A stretch of 12,062 bases of DNA from Sulfolobaceae archaeon (lineage in GTDB: Archaea > Thermoproteota > Thermoprotei_A > Sulfolobales > Sulfolobaceae): contig JAPYVG010000047.1 of NCBI GenBank assembly GCA_028277025.1, positions 1-12,062 on the forward strand. Reading direction: 5' to 3'. Of this stretch, positions 1 through 7,286 are shown piece after piece (position 1 is the stretch's first letter; every line of letters starts with the position of its first letter). Made by a program: the position numbers and the translations under genes. The notes beneath the pieces were generated by a model. It was not told where the DNA came from. It did not search any database and worked only from the letters and a program-made list of their open reading frames with translations.

Positions 1-81
1 GGGCATATAATTAGGTCCGCCCTCGTTTATACAAACTTTTCTACGAAAAATCTTATTCTTTCGACTTTTTATGTATTTTAT
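1..81 (-). pseudogene. Open reading frame fragment running off the left edge
   Basis: On the minus strand, 27 codons are open from just after a stop at 82-84 to the window edge, reading roughly IKYIKSRKNKIFRRKVCINE then GGPNYMP. There is no ATG near the beginning. It lies directly downstream of the truncated transposase at 94-315 on the same strand, so it could be a further broken piece of that gene or the remains of another one. The stretch is too short to assign and may be chance. Confidence 0.15.
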
Positions 82-93
82 TCATCTCATTTT

Positions 94-315
94 TTACGCT
101 AAAAAAGAGATTCCCATACTGACGTAGTTTCTAACTGTTTGTGGTGATATGCCAAACTCTTTTGCCTTGTTTTCTACTGAATCTTTTGTTAGTGCTGCTG
201 TTACAACTGTTTTCTTGACTTCTTCTGCCCTTCTTCCCTTGAAGTTTATGATGGAAAATAATTTTTCCTCGATTTGCACACGTATTTTAGGGGAGATGTA
301 GTCTGGTGTTGTCAA
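94..315 (-). pseudogene. N-terminal fragment of a transposase, truncated
   Basis: This 73-codon frame starts with TTG and reads like the N-terminal DNA-binding part of an insertion-sequence transposase. After a basic FKGRRAEEVKK stretch (residues about 25-35), residues 46-65 (SVENKAKEFGISPQTVRNYV) form a helix-turn-helix of the type seen at the start of many Sulfolobales IS transposases. It vaguely resembles ISH3-type proteins, but I cannot fix the family. No catalytic DDE domain follows: after NYV the frame runs through SMGISFLA to a stop. A full transposase would be several times longer, so this is a truncated remnant. The nucleotides encoding the aberrant tail (107-122) recur inverted at 11941-11956, suggesting the truncation point is the end of another element. 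Confidence 0.55.
107..122 (-). repeat. 16-bp repeat, left copy (inverted relative to the right end)
   Basis: The minus strand reads tcagtatgggaatctc, identical to the plus strand at 11941-11956. It sits exactly where the transposase fragment stops resembling a transposase. After it both copies become AT-rich and diverge (ctttttta versus cgtttatt). A terminal inverted repeat of an IS or MITE would behave like this. Confidence 0.5.
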
Positions 316-353
316 GAGTTTCTCCCCTAAAGTAATACCAGACTACATCTCCC
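291..353. repeat. 17-bp perfect inverted repeat over the transposase start
   Basis: The arm gggagatgtagtctggt at 291-307 is exactly repeated in reverse complement at 337-353, with 29 bases between. The left arm encodes residues 3-9 of the transposase fragment (TPDYISP), so the right arm is an inverted copy of coding sequence upstream of the gene. It could form a long hairpin, mark the end of an IS, or result from an inverted duplication during a rearrangement. Confidence 0.7.
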
Positions 354-425
354 TTAACTTTTTCTCTAATTACAAAATTTTCTGGGTTAGAAAAATTATA
401 CGATGCAATTATTTTTGTAAAATGA

Positions 426-521
426 ATTTGGGGTCTAAGGCCGGGCGAATATTACGTGAAGTTATACACTCCAGCTATCTCGACAACTAGAGAGGCTAAT
501 GCAACATTCGTTGTATCATAA
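426..521 (+). pseudogene. C-terminal remnant of a predicted surface or exported protein
   Basis: Between stops at 423-425 and 519-521 a plus-strand frame reads IWGLRPGEYYVKLYTPAI then STTREANATFVVS. This looks like the last beta-strands of an archaeal extracytoplasmic domain: LRPGEYYVKLYTP resembles the 'LkPGxYxVkl' strands of Ig-like or carboxypeptidase-regulatory-like folds, and NAT is an N-glycosylation sequon. The GC content is visibly higher than in the bases around it. There is no start codon and no upstream body, so if it is real it is only the tail of a deleted gene. The assignment rests on pattern alone. Confidence 0.35.
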
Positions 522-694
522 AAATCTTAATAATACTCCCCTAAGCATTTTATTTCTTTTTAAAAATCCAATCCTCTTTCTTTTTATTTCTTGTTTTTAT
601 TCCCCCATCTTATTTTAAAATCTTTTAACTTTACAGAATAAAATTAAGGTTATTTAAAGGTTAAAATACCTAGTTAAGTTTATTAGGCTTCATA
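522..694. other. AT-rich intergenic region before the permease gene
   Basis: This pyrimidine-rich stretch (runs of T and C at 550-610) lies between the surface-protein remnant and the permease. Apart from the TATA-like sequence at 651-658 no feature is evident. Confidence 0.4.
651..668 (+). promoter_or_regulatory. TATA box of the APC permease gene
   Basis: TATTTAAA at 651-658 is a good archaeal TATA box and would place the transcript start near 681. A second AT-rich stretch, TTAAAATA at 661-668, would place it near 691. The first leaves a short leader in which GGGGTCATC (698-706) partly matches the Shine-Dalgarno sequence expected for Sulfolobales, upstream of the ATG at 716. Confidence 0.45.
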
Positions 695-715
695 GTGGGG
701 TCATCTCATAGAGAG

Positions 716-2308
716 ATGGCCCAAGAGAAAAAATCCTTATTCTTAAGGGAAAGCTCTGGGTTAGTAAGAGAAGTAAGTCCTTGGGCATCACTTTCTGCAA
801 CCTTTGGATTAGTAACTGGGGGAGTACCAATACTTATAGTATCATGGCTCTTTACGGCCCCTGGAGCTAATTGGATATTATCTTTTTTACTTCTTTTACC
901 CGCAACACTTGGAATGGCTTTCTTATTTTACGTAGCCGGGCTTTCTATGCCTAGGTCTGGAGGTGATTACGTTTTTAATAGTAGAGCTATTAACCCAATG
1001 GTTGGATTTGTAAATTACTGGGGTTTATTTATTGGTTTTGGTCTTTCGTTAGGATATTACAGCTATTTAGCTGCACAGTGGTTTGCGTATTTACTTTCTG
1101 GAATCGGTCTAGCTTATAATAATCAGTATTTTATAAACTTAGGTAGCGATTTAAGTACTGTTCAAGCTGAGGTAATTCTCGGGACTGTAGTAGTTCTTAT
1201 ATCAACTGTTTTAGCAACGATACCTAGATTTCAGTGGAGGTTTGTACTAATTGGGGGGATTATAACTCTTATAACGAGTATCATAATGTTTATAGCTCTG
1301 GCACAAATTTCTCCTTCTCAGTTTGCTGTCGCATTAGCTAGAAATACTGGTATACCAAATGCTTACCAAGAAGTAATAAATGATGCAGAAAGTAATGGTT
1401 TACAGTTTTACCCAACATTATATGCTACTATTTTAGCCGGGCCAGTAGTTTGGTATTATTATACATGGTACAATTTACCCGCGTCTTGGAGTGGTGAAAT
1501 GAAAAAGCCTAAAATTAATGTATTATACGCTGTTATTGTAGCCATCGTGATAATAGCTATTTATTACATGGCTTTCGTTTATTTCAATTTTAACGCCTTT
1601 GGATACAAGTTCCTTACTGCATGGAGTTATATTTCAAATCAAGGCATTAATGATACGGTATATAACACTCTATCTAACATCGGTGATTTCACACCTTATT
1701 TCGCTTTTATCGTAACCCACAGCCTTCCGCTTTTCATTATAATGTTTATAGCCTTATGGCTTCCCAACTTTTACAGCAACCCACCGTTAGTGGTGGCGTT
1801 AGTAAGATACTTATTTGCCTGGTCTTTCGATCGCCTAATGCCCTCATGGTTGGCTGATGTGAATGATAAGTTCAAAGCTCCATTGAAAGCCACTATTCTA
1901 GTAGGCGTCTTAGGGGAGATTGGGGTATTATTATATGCTTTTAACACCCCAGTAGCTTTAGTTGATACTACTGTTATATTTGAAATAGGCTATGCAATTT
2001 TTGCCCTTTCGGTAGCGTTAATGCCTTATCTGAGGAGGGAAATATATAAAAATGCCGTAGTAGTTAAAAAGGAGATTGCCGGTATTCCAATAATAAGCAT
2101 TATAGGTTTTGCTGTGTTTGCATTTCTATCCTTTATTTTGGCTTATACATGGGGCAATCCAGTCTTATTGCCTATCAATTTCCCCACTTTAGCATCTCTA
2201 GGGATAATTTATAGTTCTGGTATTTTGATGTTTTTGATTGCATACTATTATAACAAGCAGAGAGGAATAGATTTAAATATAATATTTGAAGAGATTCCGC
2301 CAGAGTGA
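716..2308 (+). CDS. APC superfamily amino-acid/polyamine permease
   Basis: A polytopic membrane transporter with about 12-14 hydrophobic segments, predicted to import amino acids or related amines across the cytoplasmic membrane by cation or antiport coupling. Family hallmarks, numbered from a GTG at 695, are: the [11 protein letters not shown] motif after TM2 (about residues 84-94); [12 protein letters not shown], matching the 'GEvKxPxkn' loop, in the middle; and [23 protein letters not shown] in the C-terminal half, the usual 'DRxLPxxLaxvnxkxktP' loop. I place the start at ATG 716 because a Shine-Dalgarno-like sequence lies upstream and the first seven codons from GTG 695 look unlike protein; GTG 695 is the alternative. 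The length (530 aa) is normal for the family. The stop is immediately followed by the DedA start, suggesting co-transcription. The substrate cannot be read from sequence. Confidence 0.9.
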   Translation: MAQEKKSLFLRESSGLVREVSPWASLSATFGLVTGGVPILIVSWLFTAPGANWILSFLLLLPATLGMAFLFYVAGLSMPRSGGDYVFNSRAINPMVGFVNYWGLFIGFGLSLGYYSYLAAQWFAYLLSGIGLAYNNQYFINLGSDLSTVQAEVILGTVVVLISTVLATIPRFQWRFVLIGGIITLITSIIMFIALAQISPSQFAVALARNTGIPNAYQEVINDAESNGLQFYPTLYATILAGPVVWYYYTWYNLPASWSGEMKKPKINVLYAVIVAIVIIAIYYMAFVYFNFNAFGYKFLTAWSYISNQGINDTVYNTLSNIGDFTPYFAFIVTHSLPLFIIMFIALWLPNFYSNPPLVVALVRYLFAWSFDRLMPSWLADVNDKFKAPLKATILVGVLGEIGVLLYAFNTPVALVDTTVIFEIGYAIFALSVALMPYLRREIYKNAVVVKKEIAGIPIISIIGFAVFAFLSFILAYTWGNPVLLPINFPTLASLGIIYSSGILMFLIAYYYNKQRGIDLNIIFEEIPPE

Positions 2309-2309
2309 A

Positions 2310-2870
2310 ATGTTAAGTTACTTAAGCATTTTTTTGCTCATGATATTAGAAGGGATTGGGTTTCCTGTTCCTAGTGAGGTAATAATTCCTTTAGTGGGCT
2401 ATTACTCAAGACAAGGTCAGATAGATTTTTTGACTGGTATCTTAATTGGGACTCTGGGTAGCCTTTCCGGTTCCTTAATAGATTTCTTTATAGGTTATAA
2501 ACTGGGTTATCCTTTCCTTAAAAGGTATGGGAAATATTTTCTAATTGATGACAAGAAATTAGAAAAACTAATAATTTGGTTTTCGAGGTTCGGAGTTCTT
2601 GCGGTTTTCTTTTTCAGATTTGTACCAGAAATTAGGGCATTAATTTCTTTTCCCGCTGGAATAGCTAAGATGAGGCTAGTAAAGTTTGTTATCCCCACTT
2701 TTCTAGGTCACTTTATATGGGATTTTGCATTAGGTTGGTTAGGATACTTATTTTATTACCAGATAAATTATATTATAACCTTCGCAGAAAGGATAAGTGA
2801 ACTAATACTAATATTATTTATTATAGCGATTGTAAGTTATGTAGCATATCGAGTAACGAAGAGGATGTAA
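2310..2870 (+). CDS. DedA/VTT-family membrane protein
   Basis: A small integral membrane protein (186 aa) of the DedA family, whose members are linked to lipid-carrier recycling (undecaprenyl-phosphate or phospholipid flipping in bacteria) and membrane homeostasis. Motifs are clear: GFPVPSE at 17-23, the re-entrant glycine-rich GTLGSLSGSLIDFFIGYKLG at 47-66, RFVPEIR at 103-109, FPAGIAKM at 114-121, and GHFIWD at 133-138. These match the 'F.xRfxPxxR…aGxxxM…G..xW' signature. ATG 2310 begins two bases after the TGA of the permease (2306-2308), so the two are probably translated from one mRNA. A TTG at 2286 would extend it by eight residues inside the permease gene and is less likely. In archaea the carrier could be a dolichyl-type lipid; this is inference. 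Confidence 0.88.
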   Translation: MLSYLSIFLLMILEGIGFPVPSEVIIPLVGYYSRQGQIDFLTGILIGTLGSLSGSLIDFFIGYKLGYPFLKRYGKYFLIDDKKLEKLIIWFSRFGVLAVFFFRFVPEIRALISFPAGIAKMRLVKFVIPTFLGHFIWDFALGWLGYLFYYQINYIITFAERISELILILFIIAIVSYVAYRVTKRM

Positions 2871-3734
2871 TTACTTTTTGGCTTCCCAATAGGCTTCGTC
2901 AAAGGTCTTATTTATTATATCCAATATTTGGTTTAACTTATTAATTTCACTAAGATGTATTATGACCGTGAAGACATTAGTTCCGCCAGTTTTTGCTGTA
3001 AAGAATATTTGTGGGACATTATCATCAAAATAGTCTTTTAGTTTCTCTTTAACTTTTTCCATGACTTTTTTGGCTTCTACATCTGCGTTAACAGTCACTT
3101 GTAGCGGGTATATTAAACTATTTTCAGCCTCAAGTTTCTGAAATACCGTATTCCCTAAGAATGCTGAGTTAGGTATTTTGACAAGATTTCCATTTATCGT
3201 CTTTACCTCAGTAAATAGTAAGCTTACTTTAGTCACTTCCCCTATTATCGGACTACCCCATATCCATGAAATCATTGACACCGCATCACCAGGCTTTAGT
3301 GTTTTACTCGAGGTTATCAAGAGTCCAGAAAGTAGGTTTTGTGCTACAGTCTGTATTGCTAAACCTATTATAATACCTCCAACAGCGCCTCCCACTACTA
3401 CGCCGGTTAAATTAACGTGTAACACTGCGAGTATCGCAATTACTAATATGCTGTAAAATATTACATCTAAAGTAAATTTTATTATGCCGGCAAGTCCTCT
3501 TTCAACTCTAGAAAGGACAAAGTAAGATAACACTTGTTGGATTATTCTTATAATATAATACCCACCAACCCCTACGACAATAACATCTAATGCTGTTGTT
3601 ATATCGTTTTGGAAAGTCGAAAGTTCTGGTATATATTTTATCAAAATTTTCACAAAGACAGAAATTAAATAAGATATTATGCCTAAAATTACTATAATTA
3701 TTAGTAGCTTTATTGCTTCATTTTTCCATTGCAT
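2871..3734 (-). CDS. MscS-family mechanosensitive ion channel
   Basis: A small-conductance mechanosensitive channel homologue (287 aa) that would release solutes on osmotic downshock. From ATG 3734 there are hydrophobic helices at about 9-33, 47-73 and 88-107, then the pore-lining helix at about 109-143 (GVVVGGAVGGIIIGLAIQ…NLLSGLLI), with the small-residue packing typical of MscS TM3. The beta-domain follows: LKPGD (146-150), GEVTKVSLLFTEVKTINGN and IPNSAFLG. The C-terminal part is an alpha/beta domain ending in EAYWEAKK. The ATG at 3734 is chosen over the TTG at 3773 because a TATA box sits 22-31 bp upstream of it, as in a leaderless gene. Its stop codon abuts that of the DedA gene. Confidence 0.9.
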   Translation of the reverse strand: MQWKNEAIKLLIIIVILGIISYLISVFVKILIKYIPELSTFQNDITTALDVIVVGVGGYYIIRIIQQVLSYFVLSRVERGLAGIIKFTLDVIFYSILVIAILAVLHVNLTGVVVGGAVGGIIIGLAIQTVAQNLLSGLLITSSKTLKPGDAVSMISWIWGSPIIGEVTKVSLLFTEVKTINGNLVKIPNSAFLGNTVFQKLEAENSLIYPLQVTVNADVEAKKVMEKVKEKLKDYFDDNVPQIFFTAKTGGTNVFTVIIHLSEINKLNQILDIINKTFDEAYWEAKK

Positions 3735-3755
3735 AAAGAAGATTACGAAATATAA

Positions 3756-3765
3756 GTATAAAAAA
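3756..3765 (-). promoter_or_regulatory. TATA box of the MscS-family gene
   Basis: On the minus strand, TTTTTATAC is centred about 26-27 bp upstream of the ATG at 3734. This places the transcript start at or beside the A of the ATG and implies a leaderless mRNA; it is the main argument for that start. Confidence 0.55.
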
Positions 3766-3773
3766 TTGACCAA

Positions 3774-3955
3774 TATTTCAAATTATAAAACTAATTCTTT
3801 CGTATTTGTAAAGCTTTTCAACTGATCCTTTCTAGTTATCTTTTTCCACCTTCAACTCTTTAACACCCTATGAATCAATATATTATCTATTCTTACTATG
3901 AAGGAAAATCTTAATAAATTTATAATAACATAATCTATACGCTATTAACTTCTTT
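3774..3955. other. Intergenic region between the operon end and the MscS-family gene
   Basis: This 182-bp gap is AT-rich, downstream of the minus-strand operon and upstream of the MscS-family gene. Apart from that gene's promoter at its left edge I see no gene, hairpin or repeat. A pyrimidine-rich run at 3826-3865 (plus strand) is the only compositional feature. Confidence 0.4.
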
Positions 3956-4417
3956 TTATTTAATTTGTTCATTCTTAGTTGGTCTTATTTTTCTATAAAG
4001 TCTATAGAAAAAAATTATTAAGGCAACCTGTCCAAAATCAAAAACTAGTTCTGGGGGTGTATTTCCATATTTTATGTAAATGAAAAAAGGGAGTAAATAC
4101 ATTGTGGGCTTCCATATAGAATATATTACATAAAAATTTATGTAATTTATAATAATGAAGGAAAGAGCTGAAGAATCAATTATAGTGTTTAACAACAAGT
4201 TTTTACTACCCCAGAAAATCACCGTAGAAATTATAAATAACATTAAGAGTATAAAGCCTGAAAAGGACAAAGATACGGGAACTTCTAAATCGTATTGAGG
4301 GAATTGAGTAGGTTCGTCAATGGGTGCTAATGGGCCCAGTGCTAATGCTACAATTATTAGAAGTATTGTTACCCCTAGAACATAAGAGTAATAATTTAAT
4401 GTCTGTCTTCCGTTCAC
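3956..4417 (-). CDS. Four-helix membrane protein of unknown function
   Basis: A 153-aa hydrophobic protein that I do not recognise. Predicted membrane segments are about 11-32 (YVLGVTILLIIVALALGPLA), 50-70, 78-100 and 104-114/128-140, with a short acidic/proline-rich loop (PIDEPTQFPQYDLEVP) after the first helix and a basic tail (RLYRKIRPTKNEQIK) that would be cytoplasmic. It begins with GTG at 4415-4417, overlapping the TGA of the upstream gene in a GTGA tetranucleotide, so it is very likely translationally coupled to the 171-aa gene. It closes the operon headed by the glycosyltransferase. A membrane partner in cell-surface glycan or lipid work would fit the context but is inference. Confidence 0.65.
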   Translation of the reverse strand: MNGRQTLNYYSYVLGVTILLIIVALALGPLAPIDEPTQFPQYDLEVPVSLSFSGFILLMLFIISTVIFWGSKNLLLNTIIDSSALSFIIINYINFYVIYSIWKPTMYLLPFFIYIKYGNTPPELVFDFGQVALIIFFYRLYRKIRPTKNEQIK

Positions 4418-4929
4418 TGGTTTATGTAATTTGATATCTCTAATAAATTTTTTCGGATTTCCTCTAATAGCTTTTTAAACTCCTCAAATGCTTCCTTAAC
4501 ATCTTCTTTCCTTCTACTAAAGATTGAGAAATCATCGTTTCCTATACAATACTGAGGAAACAAAAGTCCATAATTTCCACAAAATCTAGTAAACTTTATC
4601 TCTTCTTCTTTTGTAATTTTTATCTCCTGCAGTTCTTTTTCTATATGAATTTCTGCATTTTTAAAGTAATATACGTCATTTTTTACTTTCCCTAAAGCTA
4701 TATACATTACCCTTAGGTAATTGAGTTCTTTGATGGAAAAAGGTAACGGAATCCTCAACTTTTCATTAAAATAAGCTTCATTGCCTTTCAATGTAAAGCT
4801 TATCTTAAAGCAGTAAGTTGCCTCAGATTCTTTAGCCTTTTCTACTTTCCCATCCTTTATGTATATTATCTCCTTTTCCTCTTCATCTTCAATTCCTGTT
4901 ATGCCTTCTTTTACTATACAAAGCTTCAA
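4414..4929 (-). CDS. Hypothetical protein, middle gene of the glycosyltransferase operon
   Basis: A 171-aa soluble, strongly charged protein without a recognisable domain. The N-terminal half has alternating strands (IIYIKDGKVEKAK, YCFKISFTLKGNEAYF), the centre contains FCGNYGLLFPQYCIGNDD with two cysteines 10 residues apart, and the C-terminus (EDVKEAFEEFKKLLEEIRKNLLEI) is a long amphipathic helix that could form a coiled coil. The start is TTG at 4929, 41 bp inside the end of the upstream glycosyltransferase gene, behind a purine-rich AGGAAGGA. No other start exists until Met75. The end overlaps the next gene by GTGA. Co-expression with the glycosyltransferase and the membrane protein is well supported; function is unknown. 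Confidence 0.6.
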   Translation of the reverse strand: MKLCIVKEGITGIEDEEEKEIIYIKDGKVEKAKESEATYCFKISFTLKGNEAYFNEKLRIPLPFSIKELNYLRVMYIALGKVKNDVYYFKNAEIHIEKELQEIKITKEEEIKFTRFCGNYGLLFPQYCIGNDDFSIFSRRKEDVKEAFEEFKKLLEEIRKNLLEISNYINQ

Positions 4930-5824
4930 TCGTCCTTCCTAATTCTCTCCTAAATTCTTCAGGTTTTAAACTCTCCTTTATTCCCTTAACAGCTAAATCT
5001 ATCCCTATCCTGGCTTCTCCCCCTATTTTTTCTTTGAACTCTTCCAGAAGTTGAATATCTAGCGGAAAGATGAAATTTACTGCATAAGGAAGCGTAAATT
5101 TTTCTAATTTCAGAGAAAAATCGTAGACTTTAGGTCTCGAGAGGGAATTTGTATCCAAATGTGAAACTAATCCTATTTTTGCCTTTACTGAAGAGTAACC
5201 CATTTTAATAGCCTGTAGGGCCAAAAGGGTTTCATTATAACTCCCTCGCAATGAGTACTTTATAACTTTACAATTGGTATAAACTTCTCTTTTTATACTC
5301 ATATTAACTCCTGCAATAGCAAGGCTTAACCCGTATCTTCTTTCATCTCTGTCAATACTTAGGCCAGTCTTGGTTAAATATGCAACGTAATCCTTGAAAG
5401 TTCCGTTATATTCTTCCATGTATGTTGTTCCTTCGAATTTTTTCTTTAATTCATTAGGGTAATTTATCCACATTCTTCCCTCAATTTCACCAGAAACAAT
5501 TCCTGCTTTTTTATTTTCATCGTGAAATTTAACGTGGTCTTTAATCCAATTCTCATTAGGTATAGCATCATCATCAGTTGTTAATAGAATTTTTCCTTTA
5601 GCATTTTTTAGAATTAATTCCAAAGCATCCTCAAAAAATCCACTTTCTTGTCTTATAAATTTTATATTGAGTTTTTTCTCATACTCTTCTATTTCTCTGG
5701 TTAAATTTCCCCTATATGTGATTAAAACGTCGAAATCGTCCTCTTTTTGATTCATTAAAGCTTCTAATGTTTTAGTTAATGATTTTCTAATAATTGTGGG
5801 TATTCCTACAGTTATTTTGCTCAT
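4889..5824 (-). CDS. Family 2 glycosyltransferase (GT-A fold)
   Basis: A cytosolic inverting nucleotide-sugar glycosyltransferase of 311 aa. From ATG 5822-5824 it opens with the first strand of the GT-A fold, KITVGIPTIIRKSLTKTLEAL (residues 3-23). The metal-binding DXD motif is the acidic run in LLTTDDDAIPN (80-90), followed by the usual 'NWIKDH' segment. AGVNMSIKREVY (about 195-206) matches the conserved region before the acceptor site, and SYNETLLALQAIKMGYSSV resembles the 'E…l..r.l..G' helix carrying the catalytic base. It likely adds a sugar to a surface glycan, lipid carrier or glycoprotein; donor and acceptor are unknown. It heads a three-gene minus-strand operon. The frame stays open to 5911, but that extension would overlap the divergent gene and its promoter. 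Confidence 0.85.
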   Translation of the reverse strand: MSKITVGIPTIIRKSLTKTLEALMNQKEDDFDVLITYRGNLTREIEEYEKKLNIKFIRQESGFFEDALELILKNAKGKILLTTDDDAIPNENWIKDHVKFHDENKKAGIVSGEIEGRMWINYPNELKKKFEGTTYMEEYNGTFKDYVAYLTKTGLSIDRDERRYGLSLAIAGVNMSIKREVYTNCKVIKYSLRGSYNETLLALQAIKMGYSSVKAKIGLVSHLDTNSLSRPKVYDFSLKLEKFTLPYAVNFIFPLDIQLLEEFKEKIGGEARIGIDLAVKGIKESLKPEEFRRELGRTIEALYSKRRHNRN

Positions 5825-5828
5825 ATCC

Positions 5829-5835
5829 TTATAAA
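5829..5835 (+). promoter_or_regulatory. TATA box of the small exported-protein gene
   Basis: TTATAAA is centred at 5832, 27 bp upstream of the ATG at 5859, fitting a leaderless transcript. It lies only 5-11 bp from the start of the divergent glycosyltransferase gene, so the two core promoters occupy the same DNA. Confidence 0.6.
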
Positions 5836-5847
5836 CTCTGAAAAAGA

Positions 5848-5857
5848 AGTAAAAAAT
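5848..5857 (-). promoter_or_regulatory. Probable core promoter of the glycosyltransferase operon
   Basis: On the minus strand ATTTTTTACT is centred about 28 bp upstream of the ATG at 5824. It is a weak match to a TATA box, but it is the only AT-rich element at the right distance for a leaderless transcript. Confidence 0.35.
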
Positions 5858-5858
5858 A

Positions 5859-6311
5859 ATGAATACTAAGCTTTTGGCCTTTGCTTTATTAATCTCCGTA
5901 CTTTCTAACATTTACCTAGCTTACTTGTTGGCTCATACAATTTCAATTACTCAACAATCCTCTGTATCTACTACTGTTAATTCTCAATTAAAAAATCAGA
6001 ATGTAATACAGAGTTCTTTATCGTTTAATAGAACTACTTTAATTCTTGTTCATCATGAAGGTTTAGTTTTAGTTAAACTAGATGTTAATACGAGTAATGT
6101 GACTTATTTACTAGTTATTATATCGTTTATCAAGCACCCGGGCAAACATATTAAAACTCTGATTTTATCTCTTGATAATACTACGGTAGAAATACATCTG
6201 GAGAAAGGGGTTTATATTGTAAACGAAGAATTCGTAGTTGGTTATCAAGGCTCTTTAGATGAGAATGATATAAACGTACAAATTATATATCTAGGTTCCT
6301 CTGATAATTAA
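5859..6311 (+). CDS. Small membrane-anchored or secreted protein of unknown function
   Basis: A 150-aa protein with one hydrophobic N-terminal segment (LLAFALLISVLSNIYLAYLLA, about residues 5-25) acting as a signal anchor or signal peptide. The rest is a beta-rich extracytoplasmic domain. N-glycosylation sequons are frequent (NRT, NTS, NVT, NTT), as usual for exported Sulfolobales proteins. The TATA box 27 bp upstream supports ATG 5859 as the start. It is divergent from the glycosyltransferase operon and 33 bp upstream of the TauE/SafE gene on the same strand. I recognise no family; a role at the pseudoperiplasmic face near the transporter is possible but unproven. Confidence 0.65.
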   Translation: MNTKLLAFALLISVLSNIYLAYLLAHTISITQQSSVSTTVNSQLKNQNVIQSSLSFNRTTLILVHHEGLVLVKLDVNTSNVTYLLVIISFIKHPGKHIKTLILSLDNTTVEIHLEKGVYIVNEEFVVGYQGSLDENDINVQIIYLGSSDN

Positions 6312-6313
6312 AA

Positions 6314-6321
6314 GATATATC
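6314..6321 (+). promoter_or_regulatory. Candidate TATA box of the TauE/SafE gene
   Basis: GATATATC, preceded by a purine-rich AAAA as in a BRE, is centred about 27 bp upstream of the TTG at 6345. This would make that TTG a leaderless start, or give a short leader to the ATG at 6381. Confidence 0.4.
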
Positions 6322-6344
6322 TATTTATTCTATGATAAAAAATT

Positions 6345-7286
6345 TTGAAAATAACAAATGGGTTTAAGAAAATATATGCAATGGTAATAAGTAATTTTTT
6401 ATTGTATGGGAGTTTAGCAACTTATATGATTGCTGAAATTTTATTTTTTCTTGAGTTAGTAATTGTCAGTGCGCTTTCTGGTGTTTTGGGGTCCCTAACC
6501 GGATTAGGTGGTGCAACTTTCTTAGTACCGATTTATACGTTGTATTTCGACATACCCATAGTATATGCTTCTGGAGCTAGCTTAATATCAACTATTGCGA
6601 CATCTAGTGGTGCGGCTAGTGCATATGTAAAAGATAGAATAACCAACGTTAGGATAGGTATGGGTTTAGAAATTGCTACAACGAGTGGATCCATAGTGGG
6701 GGCTTTAACACTATCGTATGTTTATTCTCACCATCTAGAGTATTTGATCTATATAATTTTTGGTATTGTATTATTATCACAAGTTTATGTACAACTAATC
6801 AAATCAAAGTTCGAATTGCCTAAACCTATGAGCCCAGATTGGACTACTAGAGTGTTCCAACTTTATGGTAAATATTACGATAAAGTTCTTCAGAAAGAAG
6901 TAGAATATATAGGTGTTAGGTGGTGGTTAGGTGAGATTATAATGTTTTTTGCCGGCTTCATATCTGGCTTGTTAGGGATAGGTTCTGGAGCACTCAAAGT
7001 GTTAGGGATGGACTGGGCTATGAACTTGCCCATGAAGGTAAGCACTACGACTAGCAACTTTATGATAGGAGTTACAGCCGCTACCGGAAGTTCTATTTAT
7101 TGGTTATTCGGATATATTCAGCCCTTTTTAGCTGCAGCTACCGCAATAGGTGTTCTAATAGGTTCGATGATTGGTACCAGGATTTTAGTGAGGGTGACCA
7201 ATAAAACAATAAGATATGTTTTCACTTTAATTCTGGTATTTTTAGGAATTCAGATGATCCTAAGGGGATTAGGTTATGGAATTTGA
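6345..7286 (+). CDS. TauE/SafE-family anion permease
   Basis: A polytopic membrane protein (up to 313 aa, 8-9 helices) of the TauE/SafE family, associated with export of sulfite, sulfoacetate, thiosulfate or related organic anions. The internal duplication is clear: SGVLGSLTGLGGATFLVPI (about 45-63) is mirrored by SGLLGIGSGALKVLGMDWAMN (about 207-227), each followed by a helix beginning with small and hydroxyl residues (ASGASLISTIATSSGAASAY; STTTSNFMIGVTAATGSS). The loop at about 155-190 is cytoplasmic and charged. The start is uncertain: TTG 6345 has a TATA box at the leaderless distance, but ATG 6381 and ATG 6426 are also possible and the last gives the most typical N-terminus. The 3' end overlaps the DUF1634 gene by 11 bp. 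In a sulfur-oxidising archaeon a sulfur oxyanion is an attractive substrate (inference). Confidence 0.87.
   Translation: MKITNGFKKIYAMVISNFLLYGSLATYMIAEILFFLELVIVSALSGVLGSLTGLGGATFLVPIYTLYFDIPIVYASGASLISTIATSSGAASAYVKDRITNVRIGMGLEIATTSGSIVGALTLSYVYSHHLEYLIYIIFGIVLLSQVYVQLIKSKFELPKPMSPDWTTRVFQLYGKYYDKVLQKEVEYIGVRWWLGEIIMFFAGFISGLLGIGSGALKVLGMDWAMNLPMKVSTTTSNFMIGVTAATGSSIYWLFGYIQPFLAAATAIGVLIGSMIGTRILVRVTNKTIRYVFTLILVFLGIQMILRGLGYGI

Noticed and set aside
2507..2698. 63-codon minus-strand frame inside the DedA gene
   Set aside because: Antisense shadow; the plus strand carries all DedA motifs.
3178..3456. 92-codon plus-strand frame inside the MscS-family gene
   Set aside because: Antisense shadow of a well-supported gene, with low-complexity proline/threonine composition.
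5825..5911. N-terminal extension of the glycosyltransferase to 5911
   Set aside because: It would overlap the divergent gene and both promoters, and it precedes the first beta-strand of the GT-A fold with an atypical hydrophobic stretch; ATG 5824 fits the family.
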